64,000 nucleotides of DNA from Gordonia hankookensis. GTDB taxonomy: Bacteria; Actinomycetota; Actinomycetes; Mycobacteriales; Mycobacteriaceae. The DNA lies in NCBI RefSeq assembly GCF_014673215.1, contig NZ_JACWMS010000002.1, forward strand, positions 62,001-126,000, written 5' to 3'. Position 1 is the first letter of the stretch. Every line of letters starts with the position of its first letter. Made by a program: the position numbers and the translations under genes. Shown here piece after piece: positions 50,147 to 58,027 of the stretch. Below the pieces are notes generated by a model. The model saw only the letters and a list, made by a program, of their open reading frames with translations. It was not told the DNA's origin and did not search any database.

Positions 50147-51223
50147 GTGGCGAGAGCACCACTGTTCCAGCAAGCGACCGTGACCCGGGTCGTCAAGGAG
50201 ACCGACGACGCGCGTACCTACGTACTCGCTCCGGAGACGGGGCCGGTGACCTACAGGGCGGGCCAGTTCTGCACCTTCCGCGTGACCGTCGACGGCGAGG
50301 AGCTCTACCGCTCCTACTCCATGTCCAGCTCGCCCGAGACCGACGACGAGCTGGCCACCACCGTCAAGCGGGTGGCGGGTGGGCGGGTGTCGAACTGGAT
50401 CCTCGACAACATCGGGGAGGGCGATGTGATCGACATGTCACGTCCCGCCGGGCTCTTCTGCCTCACCGACGACACCGCGCCGATCCTGGGTTTCAGTGGT
50501 GGCAGCGGGATCACCCCGATATTCTCCATCGCCAAGAGCGCGCTCGCGACAACCAACCGTGCGGTCCGACTGCTCTGCGCGGACCGCGATCGGGACGCCG
50601 TCATCTTCGACGCGGGGCTCGCGGAGCTCGAGAAGCGTTACCCCGGCAGACTCTCGGTGATCCGCAGCCTCGACGAGCAGAACGGCTTCCTCACCGAATC
50701 GGCCGTCCGCGATTTCATCGGCGACGATCTCGACGCGAACTTCTATGTCTGCGGCCCGGAACCCTTCATGGATCTCGTCGAGTCGACCCTGCCCGAGTCC
50801 GCATCCATCCACATCGAGCGCTTCGGCGCCGCCGCAGCCCTGCCGATCGCGGAGTCCGACGAGGCGGAATCGACCGTGCGGGGAGGCGACGACCTCGAAT
50901 CCGGTGCGGCCACCACGTCGTCGGACTCCACGCCCGACGACGGTGTCACCGGCACGATCACCATCAAACTCGGGCGCAAGAAGGTCACTGTCGACCGCCA
51001 ACCGAACGAGACCCTGCTCGAGTCGGGGCGGCGGGCCGGACTGACACCACCGTTCTCGTGCGAAGCCGGCAACTGTGCCACCTGCATCGCCCACCTCGAC
51101 GAGGGCACCGCCACGATGCGGGTCAACGACGCCCTCGAGGACGACGAGATCGAGGACGGTTACGTGCTGACCTGCCAGGCCGTACCCGACACGGAGACAA
51201 CGGTCGTCGACTACGAGGCCTGA
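50147..51223 (+). CDS. KshB-like ferredoxin-NAD(P) reductase (electron donor for the Rieske oxygenase)
   Basis: A 358-residue three-domain reductase. The FAD domain has Y-R55-S-Y-S58, the NAD domain G-F-S-G-G-S-G-I-T-P (about 115-124), and after a 35-residue acidic linker comes a plant-type [2Fe-2S] domain with C305-x4-C310-x2-C313-x29-C343. This order (FNR then ferredoxin) is that of KshB, the reductase of 3-ketosteroid 9-alpha-hydroxylase, and of phenylacetyl-CoA epoxidase reductase. GTG 50147 has an AGAGGA site. The Rieske oxygenase at 28914 has no other reductase in the window. Confidence 0.88.
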   Translation: MARAPLFQQATVTRVVKETDDARTYVLAPETGPVTYRAGQFCTFRVTVDGEELYRSYSMSSSPETDDELATTVKRVAGGRVSNWILDNIGEGDVIDMSRPAGLFCLTDDTAPILGFSGGSGITPIFSIAKSALATTNRAVRLLCADRDRDAVIFDAGLAELEKRYPGRLSVIRSLDEQNGFLTESAVRDFIGDDLDANFYVCGPEPFMDLVESTLPESASIHIERFGAAAALPIAESDEAESTVRGGDDLESGAATTSSDSTPDDGVTGTITIKLGRKKVTVDRQPNETLLESGRRAGLTPPFSCEAGNCATCIAHLDEGTATMRVNDALEDDEIEDGYVLTCQAVPDTETTVVDYEA

Positions 51224-51288
51224 TCGCTCGTCACCTCGCGACATCCACACCGCACCACATCATCGACAGCACGAGAAAGGAATCACAC

Positions 51289-51603
51289 ATGCCCAAAGGC
51301 ATTCTGATGGTAGAAGGTCGCCCGAGCTCGCCGGACCGCGCCGAGGAGTTCGGCCAGTGGTACGACGAGGTGCACATGCCGGAGGTACTGAAACTCGACG
51401 GCTTCGTCTCGGGGCGACGCCTGCGTCCGATCGATGACGACGGCACGCTCGTCTCCCTCTACGAGATCGACGGCTCCGATCTGAAAGATGCTGCCCGAGG
51501 GCTCTTCACAGCATTTCGCAACGGCGGGTTCACCATGAGCGATGCCATGCAGATGGACCCGCCGCCGGTCATGCGCTTCCTCGAGGTCGTCACCGAGAGC
51601 TGA
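51289..51603 (+). CDS. Small EthD/ABM-like dimeric alpha+beta-barrel protein
   Basis: A 104-residue protein with the opening GILMVEGRPSSPDRAEEFGQWYDEVHMPEVLKLDGF, which matches the F-x-x-W-Y-x-x-x-H-x-P-x-x-x-x-x-x-G-F pattern of EthD/DUF4286-type ferredoxin-like barrels. Such proteins accompany oxygenase systems and may bind or isomerise intermediates; no catalytic assignment is possible. ATG 51289 has a GAAAGGA site. It follows the reductase by 65 bases and is followed by a hairpin. Confidence 0.78.
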   Translation: MPKGILMVEGRPSSPDRAEEFGQWYDEVHMPEVLKLDGFVSGRRLRPIDDDGTLVSLYEIDGSDLKDAARGLFTAFRNGGFTMSDAMQMDPPPVMRFLEVVTES

Positions 51604-51611
51604 TCACCGAC

Positions 51612-51638
51612 CGGTGCCGAGATCCTTCGCCGGCACCG
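51612..51638. terminator. Terminator hairpin
   Basis: An 8-bp perfect stem CGGTGCCG / CGGCACCG (51612-51619, 51631-51638), loop 11, between convergent genes. Confidence 0.5.
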
Positions 51639-51663
51639 ATGAGCGCATCGGCGGGCATCCCTC

Positions 51664-52737
51664 TCAGCCCGTCGGTGCGTTCATCTCACCGAGCGTCGGC
51701 GCGGGCGTGTAGTCCGGCTCGTATCCGTCCACGTGTATCGGACATCCCACAGCGCTGCGCGGGCCGACCGCGACCACCGCCTCGGGGGTGTCGTCGAGCG
51801 CTTCGGGCAGGGTGCGCACCGCTGCCGCCGGCACACCCCACTTGCGCAGTCGTTCTTGCCAATTCACGGCGGAATCCGCTGCCAGGGCGGTGGTGACCAG
51901 ATCGATCACGGCATCACGATTGGCCGCGCGTTCGGCCATCTGCCAGAACCCGGCGACACCTGCTTCCTCGGCGAACGACTTCCAGAACGAATCGTGGGTG
52001 ATGAACAGCGCCAGATGTCCCTCGGCGGTCGGGAAGATCTGCGCCGGTACATAGAACGAATGCGCACCGTGCGGCCGACGCACCGGTCTCACACCGGCGT
52101 CGAGGTAGGCCGAGGCGTGATAGTTGAGTTGCGACAGCATCACGTCCCGGAGCGAGACGTCGAGCTGTCCACCACGCCCCGAGACGATCTGGGCGAGGAG
52201 GCCGAGTGCGGCGGTGAGTCCGGTCGAATTGTCGGCAGACGAGTAGCCCGGCAGGGTCGGCGGCCCATCCGGGTCACCGGTCATCGCCGCCACTCCGGTC
52301 GCCGCCTGCACCACGTAGTCGAAGGCCGGATCGTCGCCGCCGTTGAGTCCGAAGCCGGTGATCGCGACGCAGACGATGCGTTCGTTGAACTCTCGCAACG
52401 ACGAATACGTCAACCCGAGACGGTGGATCGCCGACGGTTTCAGATTGACCAGCAACGCGTGCGCGGTCCCGACGAGCTCGCCGAGGCTCTGCCTCCCCTC
52501 GGCCCCCGTGAGATCCAGACACACACTGCGTTTCCCCCGGTTCAGACTGGCGAAGTACTCGTCACTCACCTGCCGGGAGATGTCGCCGCCTCGCGGCTCG
52601 ATCTTGATCACCTCGGCGCCCAGGTCCGCGAGCATCATCGTCGCGTAGGGGCCGGCCAGCATGGTGCCGACCTCGAGGACTCGGATACCGGCCAACGGAC
52701 CGGCAGCCGTGGTCTTCCCGGCACCACCGGGACTCAA
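51664..52737 (-). CDS. Family III CoA transferase / 2-methylacyl-CoA racemase-type protein (CaiB/BaiF)
   Basis: A 357-residue CaiB/BaiF protein: LAGIRVLEVGTMLAGPYATMMLADLGAEVIKIEP, and the catalytic aspartate in SSADNSTGL. The family covers CoA transferases and alpha-methylacyl-CoA racemases; the Ala-Asp-Asn in the active-site loop does not settle which. TTG 52737 overlaps the TGA of the F420-type gene as TTGA. It is the last gene of the mutase operon 55718-51664. Confidence 0.88.
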   Translation of the reverse strand: MSPGGAGKTTAAGPLAGIRVLEVGTMLAGPYATMMLADLGAEVIKIEPRGGDISRQVSDEYFASLNRGKRSVCLDLTGAEGRQSLGELVGTAHALLVNLKPSAIHRLGLTYSSLREFNERIVCVAITGFGLNGGDDPAFDYVVQAATGVAAMTGDPDGPPTLPGYSSADNSTGLTAALGLLAQIVSGRGGQLDVSLRDVMLSQLNYHASAYLDAGVRPVRRPHGAHSFYVPAQIFPTAEGHLALFITHDSFWKSFAEEAGVAGFWQMAERAANRDAVIDLVTTALAADSAVNWQERLRKWGVPAAAVRTLPEALDDTPEAVVAVGPRSAVGCPIHVDGYEPDYTPAPTLGEMNAPTG

Positions 52738-53690
52738 CGCAGTTCCTTCACCAACTCGGCAACCACCTCGCGGGTGCGGTACTTCGACGCCACCAGTTCG
52801 TCGCGCGTGTCACCGATCGGGAGCAGACGCATCGACAGATCGGTCACGCCCGCGTCGGCGTAACGACGGAACTGCTCGAGGATGGACTCCTCGTCGCCGG
52901 CCACACACAGATCACCGACGTTGCGCGCCTCTCCCTGATCGAGCAGGCGCTGGTAATTGGGCGAGTATTCCGCCTCGGCCAGAATGCGATTCGCACGCTC
53001 ACGCGCCTCGTCGACCTCCGATGGGCGGCACAGGCACACGGGCAGACCCGCGACGACGCGCGGAGACGGACGGCCGACGTTGTCGGCGGCCTTGGTGATC
53101 CGGGGAACCACGTGATCGGCGATGGCGCGGTGGTCTGCCATCCACAGGATGGTGCCGTCGGTGCGTTCGCCCGCCAGATTCAGCATCACCGGCCCGAGCG
53201 CGGCCAGCAGCACCGGCATCGGGCTGACCGGACCGAGTTCGAGGGGGTTGTGCACGGCGAACGAGTCGTTCTCGACATCGACGGCCCCCGGCCCGGTCAA
53301 TGCCTTGTCCAGGACGTCGAGGTAGTCACGGGTGAAGCGAGCCGGTCGCTCATACGGCAGACCGAGCATGTCCTGCACGATCCAGTGATGAGACGGCCCA
53401 ACCCCGAGTGCGAGTCGCCCGTCGGCCACCGCGTGCGCGGACAGGGCCTGGCGCGCCAGGGCGACGGGATGTTGTGCCTGCAGCGGGACGACTGCGGTAC
53501 CGAGTTCGATCCGCGAGGTGCGCGTCGCCATCATCGTGACGGTGACCAGTGCGTCGAAATCGGACGGCACCTGCGGAATCCACGCGGTGTCCATGCCCGC
53601 GGACTCCGCCCATTCGATGTCTTTCAGCATTCGACCGGCTTTGCGGGCGGAATCGCCCCGCTCCGGCCCGATCATCACTCCGACGCGCAC
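52734..53690 (-). CDS. LLM-class (luciferase-like) F420-dependent oxidoreductase
   Basis: A 318-residue luciferase-like TIM barrel: VGVMIGPERGDSARK at the N-terminus, IELGTAVVPLQAQHPVALARQALSAHAVADGRLALGVGPSHHWIV in the middle, and PVLLAALGPVMLNLAGERTDG near the C-terminus. These are the hallmarks of F420-dependent actinobacterial enzymes. GTG 53690 has GGAGG upstream; a longer open frame reaches into the B12-protein gene and is rejected. It probably oxidises or reduces a CoA-ester intermediate in the mutase pathway. Confidence 0.87.
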   Translation of the reverse strand: MRVGVMIGPERGDSARKAGRMLKDIEWAESAGMDTAWIPQVPSDFDALVTVTMMATRTSRIELGTAVVPLQAQHPVALARQALSAHAVADGRLALGVGPSHHWIVQDMLGLPYERPARFTRDYLDVLDKALTGPGAVDVENDSFAVHNPLELGPVSPMPVLLAALGPVMLNLAGERTDGTILWMADHRAIADHVVPRITKAADNVGRPSPRVVAGLPVCLCRPSEVDEARERANRILAEAEYSPNYQRLLDQGEARNVGDLCVAGDEESILEQFRRYADAGVTDLSMRLLPIGDTRDELVASKYRTREVVAELVKELR

Positions 53691-53739
53691 GATTCCTCCA
53701 GGTCTCCGGCACTTCTCGATTCGGTTGCGGTACAGATCG

Positions 53740-54141
53740 TCACGACGGCGACGCCGCCGCGGTGAGGGCCCGGACCTCGGTGACCAGTGTGTCGAGCGGT
53801 GTGCCCGTCGGGAACACCGCTGCCGCACCGGCTTCCATCAGGGTGTCGACGTCGGATTGCGGAATGGTGCCGCCGACGACGACCGCGATGTCGCCGGCGT
53901 CGGCCGCCCGCAGGGCATCGACGGTTCGCCGGGTCAAGGCCACATGCGCGCCGGACAGGATGCTCAGGCCGACGACCGCGACATCTTCGTGCAGCGCGAT
54001 CGAGACGATGTCCTCGATCCGCTGCCGGATGCCGGTGTAGATGACCTCGAAACCGGCGTCGCGCAACGTCCGGGCGACGATCTTCGCGCCGCGATCGTGA
54101 CCGTCGAGACCCGGTTTGGCGACCAGGATGCGGGCGGTCAT
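53740..54141 (-). CDS. B12-binding small subunit of an acyl-CoA mutase
   Basis: A 133-residue stand-alone cobalamin-binding domain. The base-off/His-on signature is D13-G-H15-D-R-G18, followed by SILSGAH and VVGGTIPQ, all hallmarks of the C-terminal domain of methylmalonyl-CoA-type mutases. It should pair with the large subunit encoded immediately upstream. ATG 54141 overlaps the large-subunit stop as TGATG. Split-subunit mutases of this kind include isobutyryl-CoA and 2-hydroxyisobutyryl-CoA mutases and archaeal methylmalonyl-CoA mutases. Confidence 0.92.
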   Translation of the reverse strand: MTARILVAKPGLDGHDRGAKIVARTLRDAGFEVIYTGIRQRIEDIVSIALHEDVAVVGLSILSGAHVALTRRTVDALRAADAGDIAVVVGGTIPQSDVDTLMEAGAAAVFPTGTPLDTLVTEVRALTAAASPS

Positions 54142-55718
54142 CAGAAGACCACCGGCTGCCGGAACTCGCCCCACACACCCTTGAGTGCCGACACCATTTC
54201 TCCCACGGTGCAATACGCGTTCGCGCAGTCGATCAGGCGATGCATCAGATTCTCGTCTCCTTCTGCTCCCCGCGACAATGCAGCAAGCGTGTTCGCCACG
54301 TCGTTCGCGTTCCGTTCGGCCTTGACCTTGGCGAGGCGCTTGAGTTGCACCTCGCGCCCCTCGGGATCGAGCTCGTAGGTCGCGATCTCCGGAGCGGGCT
54401 CGTCGGCCACGAACCTGTTGACACCCACCACCGGTCGCTCACCACCCTCGACCTCCTGATGGACCCGGTAGGCCTCGTCGGCGATGAGACCCTGCAGGTA
54501 GCCTTCCTCGATCGCACGGACCATGCCGCCGTGTGCCTCGAGGTCGGCCATCACCTCGATGATGCGTTGCTCGGTCGCATCGGTCAGGGCCTCGACGAAG
54601 TAGGACCCGCCCAACGGATCCGCAACGCGGGCAACACCTGTCTCGTACGCGAGTATCTGTTGTGTACGCAACGCCATCGTCGCCGATTCCTCGCTGGGCA
54701 GGGCGAAGGGCTCGTCCCACGCGGCGGTGAACATCGACTGCACACCCCCGAGCACCGACGCCATCGCCTCGTAGGCGACGCGGACCAGATTGTTCTGTGC
54801 CTGGGGCGCGTACAGCGACGCCCCGCCGGCGACACAGCCGAATCGGAACATCGCGGCCTTGTCGGTGGTCGCCCCGTAACGCTCGCGGACGATCGTCGCC
54901 CAGCGACGCCGCCCGGCGCGATACTTGGCGATCTCCTCGAAGAAGTCGCCGTGGGTGTAGAAGAAGAACGAGATCTGCGGCGCGAACTGGTCGATCGTCA
55001 TCCGCCCGCGCTCGACGACCGTGTCGCAGTACGTCACACCGTCTGCGAGCGTGAACGCCATCTCCTGCAAGGCATTGGCGCCCGCGTCGCGGAAGTGCGC
55101 GCCGGCCACGGAGATCGCGTTGAACCTCGGCACCTCCGCCGCACAGAACTCGATGGTGTCGGCGATCAGGCGCAACGACGGTTCAGGAGGCCAGATCCAG
55201 GTTCCGCGCGAGGCGTATTCCTTGAGGATGTCGTTCTGGATCGTGCCGGTCAGCTTGGCCCGCGGAACGCCCTTGCGCTCCGCAGCCGCCACGTAGAACG
55301 CCAGCAGGATGGCCGCCGTCCCGTTGATGGTGAAGCTGGTGCTGATCTTGTCGAGCGGGATCTGGTCGAACAGGATCTCGGCGTCGGCCAGGGTGTCGAC
55401 CGCGCAACCGACTCGGCCGACCTCCTCCCCGTATTCCGGATCATCCGAGTCGTACCCGCATTGCGACGGCAGGTCGAGCGCAACCGAGAGCCCGGTGCCA
55501 CCCTGATCGAGCAGATACCGGTAGCGGCGATTCGACTCTTCGGCGGTACCGAATCCGGAGTACTGCCGGAAGGTCCACAACCTCCCCCGGTAGCCCGTCG
55601 GAAAGTTCCCCCGGGTGAACGGATACTCCCCCGGCGACGGGGGGACCGCGGAGTCGGGGCTCGGCCCATAGGCAGGGTCCAGCGGGATGCCGGAGGCTGT
55701 TTCAGTCTGTGGTTCCAT
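54141..55718 (-). CDS. Large (catalytic) subunit of a B12-dependent acyl-CoA mutase, carboxyacyl-CoA type
   Basis: A 525-residue mutase barrel without its own B12 domain. Compared with methylmalonyl-CoA mutase (numbers of the Propionibacterium enzyme), Tyr89 is kept (R-Q-Y53-S-G-F), the carboxylate-binding Arg207 is kept (S-R171-G-T-W-I-W), His244 is kept (H208), but Tyr243 is alanine (A-G-A207-H). Isobutyryl-type mutases have Phe and Gln at the first two positions, so a carboxyl-bearing substrate is expected, with a roomier pocket than methylmalonyl-CoA. ATG 55718 follows GATGGAACC. The promoter zone reaches to the operator at 55875. Confidence 0.9.
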   Translation of the reverse strand: MEPQTETASGIPLDPAYGPSPDSAVPPSPGEYPFTRGNFPTGYRGRLWTFRQYSGFGTAEESNRRYRYLLDQGGTGLSVALDLPSQCGYDSDDPEYGEEVGRVGCAVDTLADAEILFDQIPLDKISTSFTINGTAAILLAFYVAAAERKGVPRAKLTGTIQNDILKEYASRGTWIWPPEPSLRLIADTIEFCAAEVPRFNAISVAGAHFRDAGANALQEMAFTLADGVTYCDTVVERGRMTIDQFAPQISFFFYTHGDFFEEIAKYRAGRRRWATIVRERYGATTDKAAMFRFGCVAGGASLYAPQAQNNLVRVAYEAMASVLGGVQSMFTAAWDEPFALPSEESATMALRTQQILAYETGVARVADPLGGSYFVEALTDATEQRIIEVMADLEAHGGMVRAIEEGYLQGLIADEAYRVHQEVEGGERPVVGVNRFVADEPAPEIATYELDPEGREVQLKRLAKVKAERNANDVANTLAALSRGAEGDENLMHRLIDCANAYCTVGEMVSALKGVWGEFRQPVVF

Positions 55719-55874
55719 CAGCGGATACGATACTTGCAGAAAATGAGAATGCCAATACCACGGCGTCGTGAGATGAGGTGTCGCAACCGCAGCGGCCGGG
55801 ACGCGGACCGCGCGGCGACCCCCGTGATCTCGACGGTCACGCTGCGCCACGGCGATCTTCGGCCTCGACAGGGT

Positions 55875-55911
55875 GAGAATAAGATTCTCACTGAGGGAGA
55901 TCACGATGCTA
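55875..55911. promoter_or_regulatory. Perfect operator plus weak partner between mutase and DtxR-like genes
   Basis: GAGAAT-AAG-ATTCTC (55875-55889, 12 of 12); GAGATC-ACG-ATGCTA (55897-55911, 8 of 12) lies 22 bp on. TAAGAT within the first is -10-like. A lone half-site GAGAAT is at 55745-55750, nearer the mutase start. Confidence 0.65.
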
Positions 55912-55915
55912 TCGT
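55903..55915. promoter_or_regulatory. ACGAT-GCT-ATCGT palindrome; possible leaderless promoter
   Basis: A perfect 13-bp palindrome nearly identical to that at 12450-12462 (flanking TC and T also shared). TATCGT (55910-55915) lies six bases before ATG 55922, the spacing of a -10 to a +1 at the start codon. Confidence 0.45.
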
Positions 55916-55921
55916 TGGGGC

Positions 55922-56641
55922 ATGCAACCGGCCAGCATCGCGCCCGACGGCGGTCCAGGTGACCCGCTCGGCGATCTGACGGCAGCGTCCCGGCAGTACC
56001 TGAAAGCGATCTGGGACGCGAGCGAGTGGGATCGGAATCCGGTCACCACCAAGTCGATCGCGGAGCGCGTCGGCGTCTCGCCGTCGACTGCATCCGACGC
56101 GGTTCGGCGCCTCGCCCACAAGGGACTCGTGAAGCATGAACCCTACGGCGCGGTGGCACTCAGCAGCCGTGGTGAGGCGGCGGCCGCACACATCATCCGG
56201 CGCATGCGGCTCATCGAATCCTTCCTCGTCCGGGAACTGGGCTACGGCTGGCATGAGGTTCACGACGATGCCGACACCCTCGCCCATGCCGCCTCCGACG
56301 ACTTGATCGAGCGCATCGATTGCCGACTGGGACACCCGACGCGGGATCCACACGGCGATCCCATTCCCGCGGCCGACGGTCGGGTGACCACTCCCGCACT
56401 GCGCCCGCTGTCGACCTGCGAGACAGGAGACACCGGCACGGTGGCCCGGATCGCCGACTCCGATCCGGCGATGCTCGAGTACTTCGGTTCCGTGGGCCTC
56501 ACCCTCGACTCGGGAGTGACCGTCCACGCCAAACGGCCGTTTGCCGGGACGATGCGCATCTCCGTCACAGGCTTCGCCGAGATGGAACTCGGCGACATCG
56601 CGGTCCGGTCGGTCTGGTTGACCACCGCTGACCGCGGATGA
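55922..56641 (+). CDS. DtxR/MntR-family regulator with altered metal sites
   Basis: A 239-residue protein. The winged helix has KSIAERVGVSPSTASDAVRRLAHKGLVKHEPYGAVALSSRG; the dimer domain has RLIESFLVRELGYGWHEVHDDADTLAHAASDDLIERI and DPHGDPIP; an SH3-like domain ends the protein. Against DtxR, His79 is methionine (R-R-M-R-L), Cys102 is aspartate as in MntR, and Glu105 is alanine (L-A-H), while Glu83, His98 and His106 remain. Each metal site thus lacks a ligand, so metal response is uncertain. It is divergent from the cobalamin-dependent mutase. Confidence 0.85.
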   Translation: MQPASIAPDGGPGDPLGDLTAASRQYLKAIWDASEWDRNPVTTKSIAERVGVSPSTASDAVRRLAHKGLVKHEPYGAVALSSRGEAAAAHIIRRMRLIESFLVRELGYGWHEVHDDADTLAHAASDDLIERIDCRLGHPTRDPHGDPIPAADGRVTTPALRPLSTCETGDTGTVARIADSDPAMLEYFGSVGLTLDSGVTVHAKRPFAGTMRISVTGFAEMELGDIAVRSVWLTTADRG

Positions 56642-56696
56642 ACACAGACAGAGCCGGGAACCACCGGCAATTCCACCAGCCACGAAGGAGAGTGTC

Positions 56697-57959
56697 ATGA
56701 ACATTGACGACCTGGTGCTCATCAGCATCGACGACCACGTGGTGGAACCGCCGGACATGTTCCTCCGCCACGTCCCGGACAAGTACCGCGATCAGGCACC
56801 GGTCGTCATCACCGACGACAAGGGCGTCGACCAGTGGATCTACATGGGCAAGCAAGCGGGGGTCAGCGGACTCAACGCGGTGGTGTCCTGGCCTGCCGAG
56901 GAATGGGGCCGCGACCCGGCCGGATTCGCCGAGATGCGGCCCGGGGTCTACGACGTCCACGAGCGCGTTCGGGACATGAGCCGCAACGGGATCTGGGCGT
57001 CGATGTGCTTTCCCACCTTCGCCGGGTTCTCCGCACGTCACCTGAACCAGCACCAGAGCGACATCACCCTCGTGATGGTGTCCGCGTACAACGACTGGCA
57101 CATCGACGAGTGGGCCGGCGCCTACCCCGATCGCTTCATCCCGCTGGCGCTGCTGCCCACCTGGAATGTCGACGCGATGTGTGCGGAGATCCGGCGGGTG
57201 GCGGCCAAGGGCTGCCGAGCGGTGACCATGCCCGAGCTCCCCCACCTCGAAGGTCTGCCGAGCTACCACGACCTGGATTACTGGGGTCCGGTGTTCGAGA
57301 CCCTGTCGGAGACGGGTCTGGTGATGTGCCTGCACATCGGCACCGGCTTCGGCGCGCTCAACCTGGCCAAGGATTCGACCATCGACAGCCTCATGGTGCT
57401 GGCGTCGCAGATCTCGGCGCTCGCCGCGCAGGACCTCCTCTGGGGCCCGGCGATGCGCACCTATCCCGACCTCAAGTTCGCGTTCTCCGAGGGCGGGATC
57501 GGTTGGATACCTTTCTATCTCGATCGCTCAGACCGCCACTACACCAACCAGAAGTGGCTCCGCCGCGACTTCGGGGACAAGCTGCCCAGCGAGGTCTTCC
57601 GGGACCACTCGCTGGCCTGCTACGTCACCGACAAGACCTCCCTGCTGCTCCGTCACGAGATCGGTATCGACAACATCGCGTGGGAGTGCGACTACCCGCA
57701 CTCGGACTGCTTCTGGCCGGACGCCCCGGAGCAGATGCTCAGCGAGCTCCAGGCCGCCGGTGCCGACGATTCCGACATCAATCAGATCTCGTGGGAGAAC
57801 TCCGCGCGCTTCTTCAACTGGAATCCGCTCGACAAGCACACCCGCGAGGAGATCAACGTCGGTGCGCTGCGTCGGTCCGCAACAGATGTCGACGTGTCGA
57901 TCCGGTCGCGCGACGAATGGAAGCGGCGCTACCACGAAAAGCACATGGCGCAGGCCTAG
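56697..57959 (+). CDS. ACMSD-type amidohydrolase (TIM-barrel metal-dependent hydrolase/decarboxylase)
   Basis: A 420-residue amidohydrolase_2 protein. It opens with ISIDDHVVEPPDMF, in which D-x-H replaces H-x-H, as is usual for the large actinobacterial group of this family. CLHIGTG and ECDYPHSD supply the remaining histidine and the catalytic aspartate. The family includes aminocarboxymuconate-semialdehyde decarboxylase and o-pyrocatechuate decarboxylases, so decarboxylation or C-C hydrolysis is possible. AAGGAG precedes ATG 56697; it follows the DtxR-like gene by 55 bases and ends in a hairpin. Confidence 0.87.
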   Translation: MNIDDLVLISIDDHVVEPPDMFLRHVPDKYRDQAPVVITDDKGVDQWIYMGKQAGVSGLNAVVSWPAEEWGRDPAGFAEMRPGVYDVHERVRDMSRNGIWASMCFPTFAGFSARHLNQHQSDITLVMVSAYNDWHIDEWAGAYPDRFIPLALLPTWNVDAMCAEIRRVAAKGCRAVTMPELPHLEGLPSYHDLDYWGPVFETLSETGLVMCLHIGTGFGALNLAKDSTIDSLMVLASQISALAAQDLLWGPAMRTYPDLKFAFSEGGIGWIPFYLDRSDRHYTNQKWLRRDFGDKLPSEVFRDHSLACYVTDKTSLLLRHEIGIDNIAWECDYPHSDCFWPDAPEQMLSELQAAGADDSDINQISWENSARFFNWNPLDKHTREEINVGALRRSATDVDVSIRSRDEWKRRYHEKHMAQA

Positions 57960-57969
57960 TCCGCACTCG

Positions 57970-58008
57970 CGTGTGGCTGCTCACCACCGCTGGACGAGCA
58001 GCCACACG
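57970..58008. terminator. Terminator hairpin, 13-bp perfect stem
   Basis: CGTGTGGCTGCTC (57970-57982) pairs with GAGCAGCCACACG (57996-58008), loop 13, just after the amidohydrolase gene. Confidence 0.75.
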
Positions 58009-58027
58009 TAACCACACCCCCCACCGC

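Noticed and set aside
54240..55979. A plus-strand open frame of 579 codons
   Set aside because: Antisense to the mutase large subunit; it also runs through the operator at 55875 into the start of the DtxR-like gene.
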